DNA from: Gnetum montanum
Lineage: Eukaryota; Streptophyta; Gnetopsida; Gnetales; Gnetaceae
NCBI GenBank assembly: GCA_015680685.1
Contig: MNCI01005034.1
Coordinates: 112,579 to 176,578 of the forward strand
Length of the DNA: 64,000 nt
Direction: 5' to 3'
Shown in pieces: positions 36,901 through 49,207 of this stretch. A model generated the notes under the pieces. That model worked only from the letters and a program-made list of their open reading frames with translations. It did not search any database and was not told where the DNA came from. The position numbers and the translations under genes were made by a program. The first letter of the stretch is position 1. Each line of letters begins with the position of its first letter.

Positions 36901-37639
36901 AGTAGATGAGAGGACTTCTAGGATCAACTCTTTTTCTAGAAGGGTTGTAGCTTTGATCTAATCAGATATAGTGTGGGTTAACATGACTATGTAGATCTTG
37001 GGAAGTGTTTGATTTGAAGGGTTATAAAAAGGAATAGATGCAAAGGATGAAAGAGACATAGGATGACTATTAGCATGAGTCGATGAGGGCTCTGTAGGGC
37101 TATTGGTTTAAAAGAATAGTCTTTTTCTAGGTTTGGGTTTCAAACCACTCGACGAAGGAACCGATTGTAAGTTAATAATCCTGGTAGCATTACGTTGCTC
37201 TAATTGGGCTAGAAGTTCATCCTGCATTGATGGAGTAGGTGGTACTTGGGTTGAGGGTGGGGGGCATATGCAAAAGGATGAGGAGGGTACTGATGAAATG
37301 GGGATTACCCTCTAGAAGATGGAGAATGAATTCTATTATACTTAAGAGGGTAGTAGTGATGCTAGAATGAAGTGTGATTGGAAGATTCACACAGAGACAT
37401 GGGCTATTGAAAATAGCACCCATATGGATTTGGTTGCTTGTAAGGGTACTACTACCTCAATAGTGGTATACCCCACGATTGTGGGTGCTACCACTATTGG
37501 TACTACTCATATGGTTATGATGGAGCTCCACTTGGATAATAAGCTTATTGTTGTTGGAACTACCTAGGATTACCTTGACGATAAGATAATCTTCTAGGTC
37601 CTTACCTTCTTGCCAACTTAGGATTCAGAACGTACATCC

Positions 37640-39438
37640 TAAACTCCTACAAGTGTTACACAACAAGGCAACATCCCTTAGGATGTTTATATTGGCAAAT
37701 GTCACATCCATCCTCATAATCTGATTCTAACTCTACAACCTCATCTACTATAGTAGCCTTGCCCTTACCCCTTTGGTAGGCACATTCATCTTCCTTTTTT
37801 TTCCTACAATCACGATCACTCCTTTTCTCTTTGGATTTCTCTATAATTTTCAAAGCAGTTTGGAACTTTTCATCCAAATATTTTCATATTTGATCCATCT
37901 TGGCTGAAATTTTAGAAACAAATTTTTGAAATAGAAAGGTTTTTCATTGCAACACTTCATCAAGTGGTGGCTCCCCCTCACTGTCATAGCATTGGACCTC
38001 CCTTTATTTGATGGAAGGATCCTAGCTATATTTCTTAATACTTTTCTGTTTTCTTAATTCTCCTTCTTCTTTTGTATCTAGCTCAATAATTTGATGGACC
38101 CTTAGTTCTAACAATCTCCCTTTGGCATGGACCCTAATAATTCTGAGTGTTTTTTATTAGAGCCCATCTATGATATGGCGAATGAGAATAATCATGGCCA
38201 AGACATTTATGCAAAAGATAATAATCCCAGCCCATGGCTACATCTAAGGATTCATGTTCCTTGTTTCCATCCTTGGATCTACTTCCTTGGGTTGGACACT
38301 CGAGAGTATGTCTAATATTTGTCATTAAATAACTCAAGCATCATACTTCATCTTCAAATTGATTCTGACTCTAAAGATTAGTGCCAGCTTTCTACCTCTT
38401 TAATAAGTATCCTAGTGAATAGTTTAAGTTTCTATCAATCATTTTCAATGTTCTACAAGGGATAGGCATCATGAAAGACTTGAAGTTGGATCTCAAGATT
38501 TGAGTTATACAACCCCCACCCCCCCTCCCCCTTCCCCCTCTCAAATCTAGAAATATTGTTCATATCCAACCTCTTAATTTTTCTATCTTTCACATGCCTA
38601 GTTGGAATTTTTATAGCCTTTTCAATGTTCAACATACTTTGAGTTGCTAGCAAAGGTTCATCATCATCATGATTTTGATGATACCTATGATGTCTTCTAC
38701 TACCCTTTCATTCATGGTGTGACCTATGATCATTGTTGTCCCCCCATTCACCTCCATCACGATTTCATGCTTTACAGTTTCGGTCAAATTCAAAGGAGGA
38801 AGAAGAAGATGTAGATGAAGAGGATGAAGAGGAAGGAGGACTACCACCACCATAGTATCTACCACCTCCTCTTTATTTTTCATGGTCACGATCATCAAAT
38901 TTATCATCATCATGATACTTGCCTGAGCCCTAGCCTTGACTCCCACTTTTGCCTGAACTAGGATTGTTGATAGTGGACTATAAATTCAAGTTCAAGCTCC
39001 CTTCATTGAAGTCAAGGGGTGGAGAATCTTCATGTTGAGAATTCCCAAAGGAAGGATCCTCATTATCTTTTTGGTTCAATAGGAACAAGGGGTTAGTAAA
39101 CTGTTTTCCCTTCATAGCTTCATGGTGATTCTCCTAATGTTGATCTCTTTGGCATTGTGTTTTAGTCGAATGGTAGTCCAGATAGTCATAGTCCTACATA
39201 ATGTATTCTTCATAAGATTCTAGATGCCCAACCTCTTAAGAGTTTGGAGCAACATCCTAGGAAAAAATTGGTTAGGCATTAACACAACATTGCCCTCCAT
39301 GTCTCTCCACCACAGCTATTCATCCTAGTGTAGGATGAAGGTGAAATTAAGCACAAACTCATCTAGATGAGCATATACCACTTTGAATTCTTAGGGAACT
39401 AGTAGCTTTGATTTATCATGCCTATGAGAAGAAGACAT
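37640..39438 (-). pseudogene. Element C gag
   Basis: It begins at ATG 39438 with MSSSHRHD. The first 18 bases are identical to those of the gag stub in E (53205). A knuckle-like Cys/His cluster CDICQYKHPKGCC lies at 37668-37706, with residues C-x2-C-x3-H-x3-C, shorter than the canonical C-x2-C-x4-H-x4-C. Basic and acidic stretches precede it. Stops and frame changes are present, for example just after the Cys cluster. Confidence 0.65.
38513..38538 (-). other. G-quadruplex motif in C gag
   Basis: The plus strand has C-runs of 5, 7, 5 and 5 separated by 1, 1 and 2 bases, so the sense (minus) strand has four G-runs with very short loops. Element A lacks it at the aligned position. Confidence 0.85.
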
Positions 39439-39580
39439 TTTTGCTTAGAAAAATAATATTGTGCTTTAATTATAATAATTATTATTATTATTATTCAAAT
39501 GATTACGAATTTAGTGTTCATTCCAATAATCTTAATTAATTTTCACTAAGTCCTAGATAGCGTATGTCACTAACTAAAAG

Positions 39581-39598
39581 TCCCTGGAAATGGTGCCA
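39581..39598 (-). other. Element C primer-binding site (tRNA-Asp type)
   Basis: TGGCACCATTTCCAGGGA on the minus strand matches the complement of the tRNA-Asp 3' end (TGGCGCCGTTGCCGGGGA) at 14 of 18 positions. It is the best-preserved primer site in the window. Confidence 0.8.
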
Positions 39599-39599
39599 A

Positions 39600-40461
39600 T
39601 GATGAGCTACAAGTACACCCTCCACCCAACCATACAAATCAAAAGCATTACGCATGATTCAGTTGAATTCCAAGTACTTCTAGATTTCTATGTACATTGA
39701 TCTAGGAGGTGAATCAACTAATGCAATCGCTGTCTTCCTAGTTACACTTGTGAGTACAAGGATATGGTTAAGTATAACTGAGACATATGATTTTTATCAT
39801 TTTTATATTTTTATGTTCTAAGCTACCTAAGAATAAAGAATAAGGTAATTAATTCCTAAATTAATCTAGATAGCTAACACTTAACTAATCCTAACATAAG
39901 CATCTGTTCCCACTTGTCGTACACATCCTGAACATGTATAACACCATTGGTTACCAAACGTTAAGCATTACTAGGATTACCAAGCATTACACGTACGCTT
40001 GAAGCGATCGTACTTATGTTTTTTTTAATTAATCACTATTTAATCTAGCTTAATTAATTACTTAAAACATTAAAGGGAATTGCATGAAATATTAAATGCA
40101 TGAAGAAAATAATTAATCTAGCCCTAGTGCTACAAGGTTTATCAGAAAGCTCATCTTTATTACTGCACATACTATAGTGCTCAGGTACAACAATGCTTGA
40201 ATAAAGATTCTTCACTCTTTGACTCCTACTACAAGCACTTAGAAAATATTCTAACTTTCAAGTGGAAAAACTACTAGATCTTTACTACAAATATGAAATC
40301 TAATGCCATAAATGTAGTAGAAGGTGCATATTTATAGGTAGAAATAGGGTGCCCCATCGATGGGTACATGTAAATGGATCAAATCCTACATCGATGAGAT
40401 CACATCGATGAGGTTACGTCGATAACATCCCATCAATGTAGCCAAACAATGTGACTAATCA
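39600..40461 (-). repeat. Element C 5' LTR (862 bp)
   Basis: It runs from TGATGAG (39600, plus view) to AATCA (40461), followed by target duplication AAGCC. U3 has four CATCGATG-like repeats (about 40355-40440) near the TATA-like site at about 40335. Confidence 0.9.
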
Positions 40462-43400
40462 AAGCCAAAATCCAAGAGGTCCTGATACCATTTCTTAAGC
40501 ACTATCAAAGTAATCCATCCACTTCTGGAAAGGATCCTTTCAATGTCTCTAGCTACTAAAATGTGATAACACTTTATAGCAGTGGCATTGTAACAATCAT
40601 AATGTCTAACAAGGCCACATAGGTAGTAAAAGAAATTCATCTCTTCAAAAGGAAGACTGATCCCAGCAGTTCCATGGTGGAAATCCTAATTCTTGAGAAA
40701 GGTCACTACCTAGCTTTATGTGACTTTGATTTGGAAGTCAATATCATTTCACTATAACATTACCTTGATTGGGAGCTTCCTCCTCTCAAGGGTGATAATA
40801 TCAAATTGAAGTTGGTAGAGTAGTATTAGACATACCCCATGAGATAAGTGGATGATGTTATGACTACTTTGGTAGTATGGTCATATCTTGTTGATTCCTT
40901 GGTGATCAAACTAGAAAATAAGGTTAAAGATAGGTTTTATGTCATCATGGAAAGAGCCTAGATAGGCACCATTAATGTCATGTTAATTTTCCAATGCCTC
41001 CACCATGAACTTGGTAGGAAAGATATAACTAGAAAGACACAGTATAAGCTAATCTCATGTGATCCTTCCTAGTCTTGTGATAAACATGTTTGTAATTGAT
41101 ATGTCACAAAGCATCTTTGTTTCATAAGAAACATAAATTACCTTGAAGAACAGCTAGTCTATGAAGTTACACATCAAGTCTTTGAGAGACCAATCAATGT
41201 TTTTTCTTTATTTGATGTCAAATCATTTGATTTAAAAAGGGAGAACACAATCACGATAAATGTGGTGGTGTATCATGATCCTAAATTTTGGGGTACTCTT
41301 AATTTATGCCAAAATATTTTGTCACCACTACTGGAACTCAAGTGACTTTCAAAAGGCTTGGAGTATTTATACCTTACAAACGATCATACCATCATCATCA
41401 ATTCCTCCCTAACAGCCATCCAAAAGTTTGACCTAAAAAAGGGAGCTACAAAGTGGAAAATAACTTTTTCCTTGTCCCATGATAAACTCACAGAAATTGA
41501 TCCTTCAATTTTTTAGAACTACGTATATACAAATTTAGGTGTCAGTCCTCAATAGATACTACAATGTAGTCTTAATATAAATATGTAGGACATGGTCAGA
41601 GGTAAGATTATCTATCTTCTATGGACTAGTTTCATTGCTTCAATCTCTAACAATAAGTGGGTTAGTCTAATTGTAGTCACATCCAAGAAGGGGAATGGAT
41701 GAAGAGTTTGTATCAACTATAGGTTGCATTACCCTTTTTGAACCAGGTATTCGAAAATATCTTTAGCAAGGAGCACTACAAGTTTCTTGATGGGTACTTT
41801 GGTTACAATCAAATTAATATAGTGCTAGAAGACCATGCCAAATCTACATTTATCTATCCATGAAGATCCTCACCTTCAAGCACATGCCCTTCAGGTTATG
41901 TAATGCACCAACCACATTCAAACAATTGGTAATGTCAATGTTCTAGGATTACATTGACAAGAGTATAGAAGTCTTTATGGAGGACTTGTCTACTTACAAC
42001 CAATTATTTTAGGAAGCCCTGGACCAACTCGAAGCTATCTTATACCATTGCTACTAGATGAACTTAAATCTAAGTTAGAAAAAAAATACTAGTTGATGGT
42101 GACTGAGGGCATCGTTCTTAGACATAAAGTATCAAAAAAGGGGATTGAATTTGATCTTGATAAGATCTACACTATTGAGAACATGACACAAATGTCACAA
42201 TAGTTAAATAGGTACAATCTTTCCTAGGCCACACTAGTTATTATCATAGTTTTATTAAAGATTGTTTTAGAATAGCCAAGCCCTTATTTGATCTCATGAC
42301 AAAAGAAGTCCTATTCTTATGTAGTAATAACTATGAAAATGCCTTCTAATATCTAAAGAAAAGGAAAATCCAAACCTTTGTATTGTACAGTCCTAATTGG
42401 ACTCAACAATAGCACATAATGATAGATGATTCTAACATTGAATTGGGTGTTGTCTTAATGTAATTTAATGAGAAAAAGAGGTCCGACTACATCCACTGTG
42501 GAAGCCAAAGCATCATGAAGCTTAGTTAAACTATACCATCATGGAAAAGAAGCTGATGATAATTTTTTTTGCACTCCAAAAATTCAAACATTATGTTGTG
42601 GGATGCAAAATTTTTACTCACACTGATCATAGTATCATCTAGTTTTTCATGAATAAACTAGATGTAAATCCTCATGTGATAAGATGGTTGGTTCTCTTAT
42701 AGGAACTTGACCTTCATATAATTAATTACTACAGAATTAAAAACATGGTGGAAAATCATCTATCATGATTACAAATTAACAATAAGGGAAAATGTGTACT
42801 TCTTGATGACTTTCCAGATGATCATATTTGCAAGGCCACTTTCAAATCAAAAAGCAAACATCAATGCCCATGATACACAAACATCCTTAATGTTTTAATG
42901 GCCTAGAAGCTTTCTTTTGGATGGGATAAATGCAAAATCAAAAGATTTCAATACTAGGTAAGGCCTTACTTAGTTGTCAAAGAGCATCTCTATAAGTAAT
43001 ACCTTAATGACCTTGTAAGGTGATGTGTTCTTGATGAACGCTAAGGTCATATCTTGACTCATGCATATCATGGTATCTGTGATGGATACTATGTTGGAAA
43101 GAGAACTATGACAAAGTTGCTACTTGTGGGCTATTTTTGGCCCACAATGTTCCATGACACTTAGTACTTCGTGTGTTGCTATGACAAGTGTTGATGCAAC
43201 GGAGAAATATCCTCATGTATGGAGGGACCACAATAGTGGATCCAATCACTGGAGCCATTTCATGTGTGGGGAATTAACTTTACTAATTCCATCTCTCCTA
43301 CCTCTAATGGTACAACATACATTATTTTATGTGTTAATTATTGCACAAAGTGGCCAGAAGTTGTTGTTGTTAAGGACTTCTCATCTACGACTACAACTAA

Positions 43401-44050
43401 CTTCCTTTAGAATAATGTTATGCATTTTACTAGTAAGGTTTTCAAGAATTTATTAGACCCTTGTGGAGTTAATCATAAGTACATTTTCCCCTATCATTTG
43501 TAGGGCAATGACTAAGTAGAAGTTACTAATCATGAAATTGTTAGAATACTCAAGAAAGTGATTAGTAGTTACCAAAGAGATTAGGCCAACAATATTAATA
43601 ACATCCTTTAGGCCTATCAAAAAACATGAAAAAATCCTATGGGATACACTCCATTTGAGTCAGTCTATGGATATTTTCCATGACTTTCTATTGATCTTAG
43701 ATGAAAACTTGAGGCAATGTTGCTAATTTTGATATAACCTTAGATTTTATTCAAAAATAGATGTTGATTAACCCCAACCTTGTTGATGAAAACTACAAAA
43801 TTTCCTTGATGCATAGTAATTAGAACATTTTTACATCAAGGCTAACCATGGTGTTCACACTAGAGTTTAACTTCAAACCTAGAAATAAGGTCCTCTATTT
43901 TAATCTACTCTACTTGGTGTTTCAATTTTAATGAGAAGGACTATACATCGTCCACACTAGTCACTAGTCTAGTGTAATCCACATTTACCATCTTGATGAG
44001 TCAGATAAAATCCTTTTAGTTAATTAGTAACACCTAAATCACTATAGAGA
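40462..44050 (+). pseudogene. Element B pol (RT-RH-IN)
   Basis: RT: TSKKGNG-stop-RVCINYR (41682-41720), with TGA at 41700-41702 where related RTs have Trp. The polymerase motif reads FMED (41974-41985). The TEGIVLRHKVSKKGIEFD stretch (about 42100) is typical of Athila/Tat RTs. RNase H-like sequence lies at about 42410-42760. Integrase: an SNGTTYI stretch (about 43305), KWPEVVVVKDF, a decayed YH--GN--VEVTN segment (43490-43535) and GYTPFESVYGYFP (43643-43680). Stops are abundant. The start of pol adjoining C (40462-41650) shows no clear protease. Confidence 0.75.
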
Positions 44051-47000
44051 ATTTCTTTCCCTTCTGAGGGTACCTAATGTGTAATCTTCTATCTTATACT
44101 CAGAGGTCTATTAGGTGATAAACATGGATTACTTGTGTCTTATTAAAGTTCATGTTGAATTTTGATTTTTTTCTTCTATTTTTCCTATGTGTCTTATTAA
44201 AGTTTGTGTGTTTAGTTAGTACTCTTTATATTTTTGAGCTTAATGATCAATCATTCGTGATCTTTTCTTTTTCTTAAGCATGTTTAAGTGTGTATGCTTT
44301 ATGAATGTTCACCCAACACATCGATGATAGAAGGGTGAGTTACAAATGCAATGATGATATAGGAATGCCAAATGGATCCATGGAATGTCGACACAATAAA
44401 ATTCATCCACCCATTTTCTTCTATCCATCATTGATGGCCCAGGCTCAGATCTAGTAGGGATTTTAGACTCACACTATAGTTGTTGAAGCTAATGCTATTA
44501 GAACCATGGGTAGGTGGTGGGTCCAACCTTAGGATGTGAGCTCTAAATTTCTAGAATAGTGCTTGGTTACTAGAAGAAAAATGGTGTGCCATCAAGGATC
44601 ATTATGATCATTGAAGGGGTCTAATAGGTGTGAGTAGACTAAGGTGCACATGTTGTCTTACCTAACCATCTTGGTTAGAAGAGATTTTTGATCTTGCAAA
44701 CCTATATATGCCATGTGGTGAGGGATGAATTTTCCTATCATGCATGTTAAGAACTTGAGATAGTGATTGAACACTCCAATTATTCTCATAACCCTCACGC
44801 AACATCAAAAATCCTCTTCTCTATAAAAGAAAAGATAAAAAGAAATATGAAGAAAAAAGAGAAATAAAAGAAGAATATATATATATATAATACAATGATG
44901 AGAAGAAGAGGTAATGGGAAGAGTAATGTAATCTCATGGTTATTAGCCCACACAAATTGATACTTCTATCATCTCAAGTTAATTATGTAAATGCTCAACT
45001 AAGACAAGCAAGCAATTGAATTGATACTCATGCAACCTTTTTCTGTTTAACTCATTATCTAAATTACTTAAATTCTAATGTAATAGTACATGAAAATCTT
45101 CTACTTCATCCCTACTCATGGCCATGAAGGCCCAAAAGTCTCTCCCTTAGTGAACTTTAGTAACATCAATTGTTGCTTTCATTGAATTGCTAAATCCATT
45201 TGTCTCTAGGGATTAAAATGTATAATCATTAACCAAAACCATGGTCATTTCCATAGTCTCCTGGTCATGGTGTTGTAATATCTATTGGGATTGGGATCAG
45301 TAAGCACAACCAAAAGGATCAATGAAAGGATTCTAGTAGAGAAAAATTCAAGGAGCTTACCATGCATACGTGTATAGATGGAGGAAAACCAAACAAAAAT
45401 CTTGAATTCTAAATGTTTTGTGATGTCACTTTGGTTTAATTTCACTAATGGTTAGACCATGAAATAACCATAGCTATATGACATTGGTGATTTTAGGTGT
45501 GACCTTCCACTTGAAATGAAGACTTGAAGAATTATCCCTATCAGGTGGACAAGTAATGGTAATGGGATGCAGCCGTGGATCTCTTATAGTGTGTCGGACA
45601 TGCTTACATGCTCCATGAGCTAACTGAATGTTGTTTGGGGATCTAGTGATGTTGCACTCTTTCTCCCTCTCTTATCAATCATGCATTCTTCATTCATTTC
45701 ATTCCATCTTTTGTCCATTATTGTATGTGATAAGAAGTTGACCAAATAAAGTGAAGGATAGGATTGGCCATCCAAGAGGATGAACTCACATTGGATGCTA
45801 ATGACTCATTCATTATTAAGAACTCATGGGTATCCCATCAATAGGTTTCACAAGGGCAACAAAGATAGGAGCCTACTATGGGAAGGAATCACTTGTAAAT
45901 CCTTAGTGGTGTGGCATTATGAGTGAGTAAGCTCAAGATTAACTTCCAAGATGGTGATGGTTACATGACATAACGTACTTGATCGATCATTCATATATGT
46001 GGTTGAGATGTAATGACCCTAATGATTTAGCCAGGACTACCCTCTTCTAATTTCATTTCTTTGTTACATGTTGAATTATCTCGATGCACCTTGGTGTTAG
46101 TGTGAGAAGTTTTTTAGACTCCTTTTGGTTTATTGTCTTTCATTCTTACCTTAGGAGCTATTGTGTTAGTGTTCCCTTGTGTATGCCAATAGTTAATGTT
46201 ATCTAAGGTTGGTGTCCTGTAACTTATTCATGGGGGAGAGACACTATTGGGTATGTGCTTTCTAATCTTATCTCATTGTCATGTCCATGTACATGTTTGG
46301 CAATAGGCTGTGAATTTGTTCTTCATGATTTCCTTAGGGATTATACATATCATTGATTTCGTGCATGATTTTTTTAATGGTGGTTTAATGCTTAAGGATT
46401 TTACATGATTTTTAGCATCATTGCAATCCAATATGCCTTGAAAGGTACATCCTTAAGTCCATGAGGACAACATTATTGGTACCACTTGAAGAATACTTGA
46501 TTGATCCAGAACTTGAGAGACTCCCATGGAAGGCAAATTCAAAAGTGAAGCAAATGCATTCCAAAACAACAAGCAAAACATGCACAAAAATCAATGATTA
46601 AAGACAGTATACTAGAGATCATCCATCACATTGAAGGCATTCCTAGTTCTACAAGTGTGCTAGAAACTCTGTTTGCTAGTCATCATACCCTATCCTCTCT
46701 ATTCTTAAGTGGAAATCTTGTAATGATTCATGTATAAAACTATTTATATAGTTATATTCCCTAACTTTGACCTTTTCATATGTCTAGTCATAGTCATTGT
46801 GTCTTGAATGTTAAAGCTATGGGACTAGCTTTATCTAATCACGGGAAAATGATGAAGCATCCAATGGTAATTTATATGTCAATTCTTAGTCCTGGATCTG
46901 GGGAAGTGTTTTTTGCATCCTATGTTTATAGTCTAGTGCATTTAGCTAAGGTTTTTGGTCTTTAGTGATGCATTCTTGCCTCTCATATTATATTCCAAGC

Positions 47001-47200
47001 TTTCATGCCTAATTCCAAGCCCTTTCAGATGACTCTAGTTTCATTCAGATGTCTTGGGGTCATTCTAGCTTGTTCTTGCAAAAAATTGATCAATTTTTGT
47101 AAATGGAAGGAGTTGTAATAACTATCCTACACAAGAACACATGCTCCATTAGTGTAGGGGCATCAATGCATCCCCTGCCTAGTCCTACCTAATCCTCCTT
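44051..47200 (+). other. Element B 3' region, no gene recognised
   Basis: This is AT-rich sequence between pol and the 3' LTR. It has an (AT)n run at 44875-44889 and a polypurine-like CATGGGGGAGAG at 46229-46240. Open frames here (for example 46780-46965) have no recognisable motif. The accessory ORF typical of A, C and F is not seen. Confidence 0.5.
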
Positions 47201-47207
47201 ACCTACA

Positions 47208-47873
47208 GTGTAACTTCAAGTGGCTAGTATAGTATTGACAAGCCTCCATTGGTGTCTAGGGGCTAACAAACCCTCTCTATTTCCACATGAAAACTATAAA
47301 TATCCAAGAAGAATTCTTACACATAATTAAGTTTAACTTAGTCATTTCTTGGGCTTATGGCATCCAAACTATGTGAAAAGCTCTTCTTCCCTTAGTTAAG
47401 TTAATCTCCTTCTCTATTTTTGAGTGTTTTAAGTTGTTGCTTTTACAAGTACAACTAGACTTTACTAGAGTGCTACCTTACTTACATAGCCTAGAAACAT
47501 TTGGTCAATGTAGATTCTAGTGTTTTTCTATTGGATAAAGCTTATGGTTTTTCCTCATTTTTATTATTAATGCCTAAAACCTTTAAAATACTAAAAACAT
47601 TATAAAGTCTTAAAATCCTAAAAATGTTTATTTAACTTTTATTTTCATAAGTTGCAACAACTCAACCTTACCCAAGAAGGTTATAACTATACAAGATGAT
47701 GTTGGGCCATCAAGGTTATGACTAAAAGTCATTTCATTACATCTTAGATATGTTGTTGCACTTGTCCCTTAAAGGATTGTGATGTGTGTGTGTGTGTGTG
47801 TGTGTGTGTGAGCATTGCTCCTATCCCTCTATGTGTGTGTGCATGTGTGTGTGTGTGAGCATTGCCCGTATCC

Positions 47874-47914
<41 letters not shown>

Positions 47915-48195
47915 CATTGCCCCTATCCCTAAGTAGGATTGCAATGCATGTGTCTTTTCTTTTGTTTTGTTCTTTATAATCATAAAATACATAAAACATC
48001 ATAAATATAAAATCATAAATATTTTTTCTCTATTTCTCCATGATCTCACAAAATTATATTTTATCATATGTATTATAATATATTTTACACTCTTTGAATG
48101 CAACAAAACACATGAGTGTCTCCAAGCTTATGACCAAATTGCATCATGATTTGAATGATAAATCCCTTAGTTCAAAACTAGTGGGATCCCTATCA
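47208..48195 (+). repeat. Element B 3' LTR
   Basis: This matches 10034-10304 plus 24474-25119, with TATA at 47288-47296. It ends at CCTATCA (48195). It contains the unoccupied insertion site of A (CTTAC, 47477-47481) and three TG-repeat blocks (47783-47810, 47832-47858, 47877-47912). Each block is followed by an 'agcattgc(t/c)c(c/g)(t/g)atccct' unit. Its left boundary is approximate. Confidence 0.75.
47783..47912. repeat. Triplicated (TG)n-agcattgc minisatellite
   Basis: Three blocks of TG dinucleotides, each followed by a shared 18-20 base unit, lie inside B's 3' LTR. The 5' LTR has one block. Confidence 0.9.
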
Positions 48196-49207
48196 ATAAG
48201 ATATCTTACATCCTAATTCCTACACTGCCTTCTAGTTTCCACCATTCATCTTAATGACAAGTGTTATGGTTGATGTGATGAATTTGGTTAAAGTATAATG
48301 CAAGTTCTAATGGTAATGGTTGTGTGGGTATGGCTTACAGATTCCTTGTGAAATGATTATACAAGAGCATTAAGGACATGAGCCTACTTTGAGAAGGATT
48401 CACTTGTATAACTCTTAGACATCTAGTCTATGCATCACCACGACATGCCTAGGAATATTCCACTATGATTCTATTGATGAATGCATTCTTAATTTATGTT
48501 TTATCTTCCTATGAAATTCCTTGATAAATGTAAGTATCCATTTTAATTTTTCAAGCTTTTTTATATCAATGAACCTCCATTGGAACATCATGATTGTTAT
48601 CCTTAATCCTAGATCTTCTTCTTGGCTTTCATTCAATCCCCATATTACTCTATAATTTGCAAATTTATCTTTGAAATTAAGAAAAATTATGTTAATCAAC
48701 TGCATTAATGCATCCCCTTCAACACATCCCTATCAATGTAAGGGAAAAATACTATAAATACATTCAACACTTAGCCAAATTTTCATCATTTACATTTTAA
48801 CATAGGGAGTTTTTGCAATTCTCTAAGTTGAGAACCTTCCAAGAGTGATAACTTGTCCTTCAAACATTTTATTTTACTTATTTTCAATCATGTAAGCTCC
48901 TAGAGTTAAGCTCTGCATCGTGGGGATACTCATCATCTACTTTTTCAACAAAGTTGAACATTCCCCAATTAACTAACATAGGTAGTTAAGATATAACTAT
49001 GCCATAAGCAATGATAAATTAATTAAAAATTAAAACTTAAAGAGTCTATCTATCTAAGGACTTCAAAACCATTGTAATTTGCAACCACTTAAAAGAGCAT
49101 TAGAGTCATATCTTATAAAATTTATCTAACACATGGGTAATTGAAGGGAACTTGTGCTTATACCCATGTAGCTAAATTCTCGTCCATGATTATTCATGTG
49201 ATTGTAG
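48196..49207 (+). other. Element D spacer upstream of accessory ORF
   Basis: It resumes the D sequence interrupted at about 10033 and aligns with 53890-54560 of E, for example 'gcattaaggacatgagcctactttgagaagga' compared with 54110 onward. A CCTATCAATG repeat and TATAAATA (48753-48760) form a promoter-like block. No ORF is visible. Confidence 0.6.

Larger units (their letters stand above)
27316..40461 (-). mobile_element. Element C: full-length Athila/Tat-like element
   Basis: This is a complete minus-strand element of 13146 bp. The order on the minus strand is: 5' LTR (39600-40461), primer site (39581-39598), gag (about 37640-39438), PR-RT-RH-IN (33271-36900), spacer, accessory ORF (about 28390-31234), polypurine tract, 3' LTR (27316-28168). 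The target duplication is AAGTC (27311-27315) and AAGCC (40462-40466), one transition apart. It sits between gag and RT of element B. Its size without inserts matches element A, so they are sister copies. Confidence 0.9.
10034..48195 (+). mobile_element. Element B: Ty3/gypsy element split by A and C
   Basis: B runs in the plus direction: 5' LTR (about 10034-10304 joined to 24474-25119), tRNA-Asp-type primer site (25121-25138), gag-like sequence (25240-27310), pol (40462-44050), a long 3' region and a 3' LTR (to 48195). Removing A, C and their target duplications leaves about 10.8 kb. The LTR family differs from the TGATGAG family of the other elements. Its coding regions are full of stops. 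The left boundary is uncertain by about 10-20 bases. A clean target duplication could not be recognised (right flank ataag). Confidence 0.7.

Noticed and set aside
27316-40461. Endogenous pararetrovirus or true endogenous retrovirus
   Set aside because: LTRs, tRNA-Asp primer site, target duplications and PR-RT-RH-IN order identify an ordinary Ty3/gypsy retrotransposon. No movement protein, coat or membrane-spanning envelope features are visible.
47744-47992. 82-codon minus-strand frame rich in His-Thr
   Set aside because: It is only the translation of (TG)n repeats inside the B LTR.
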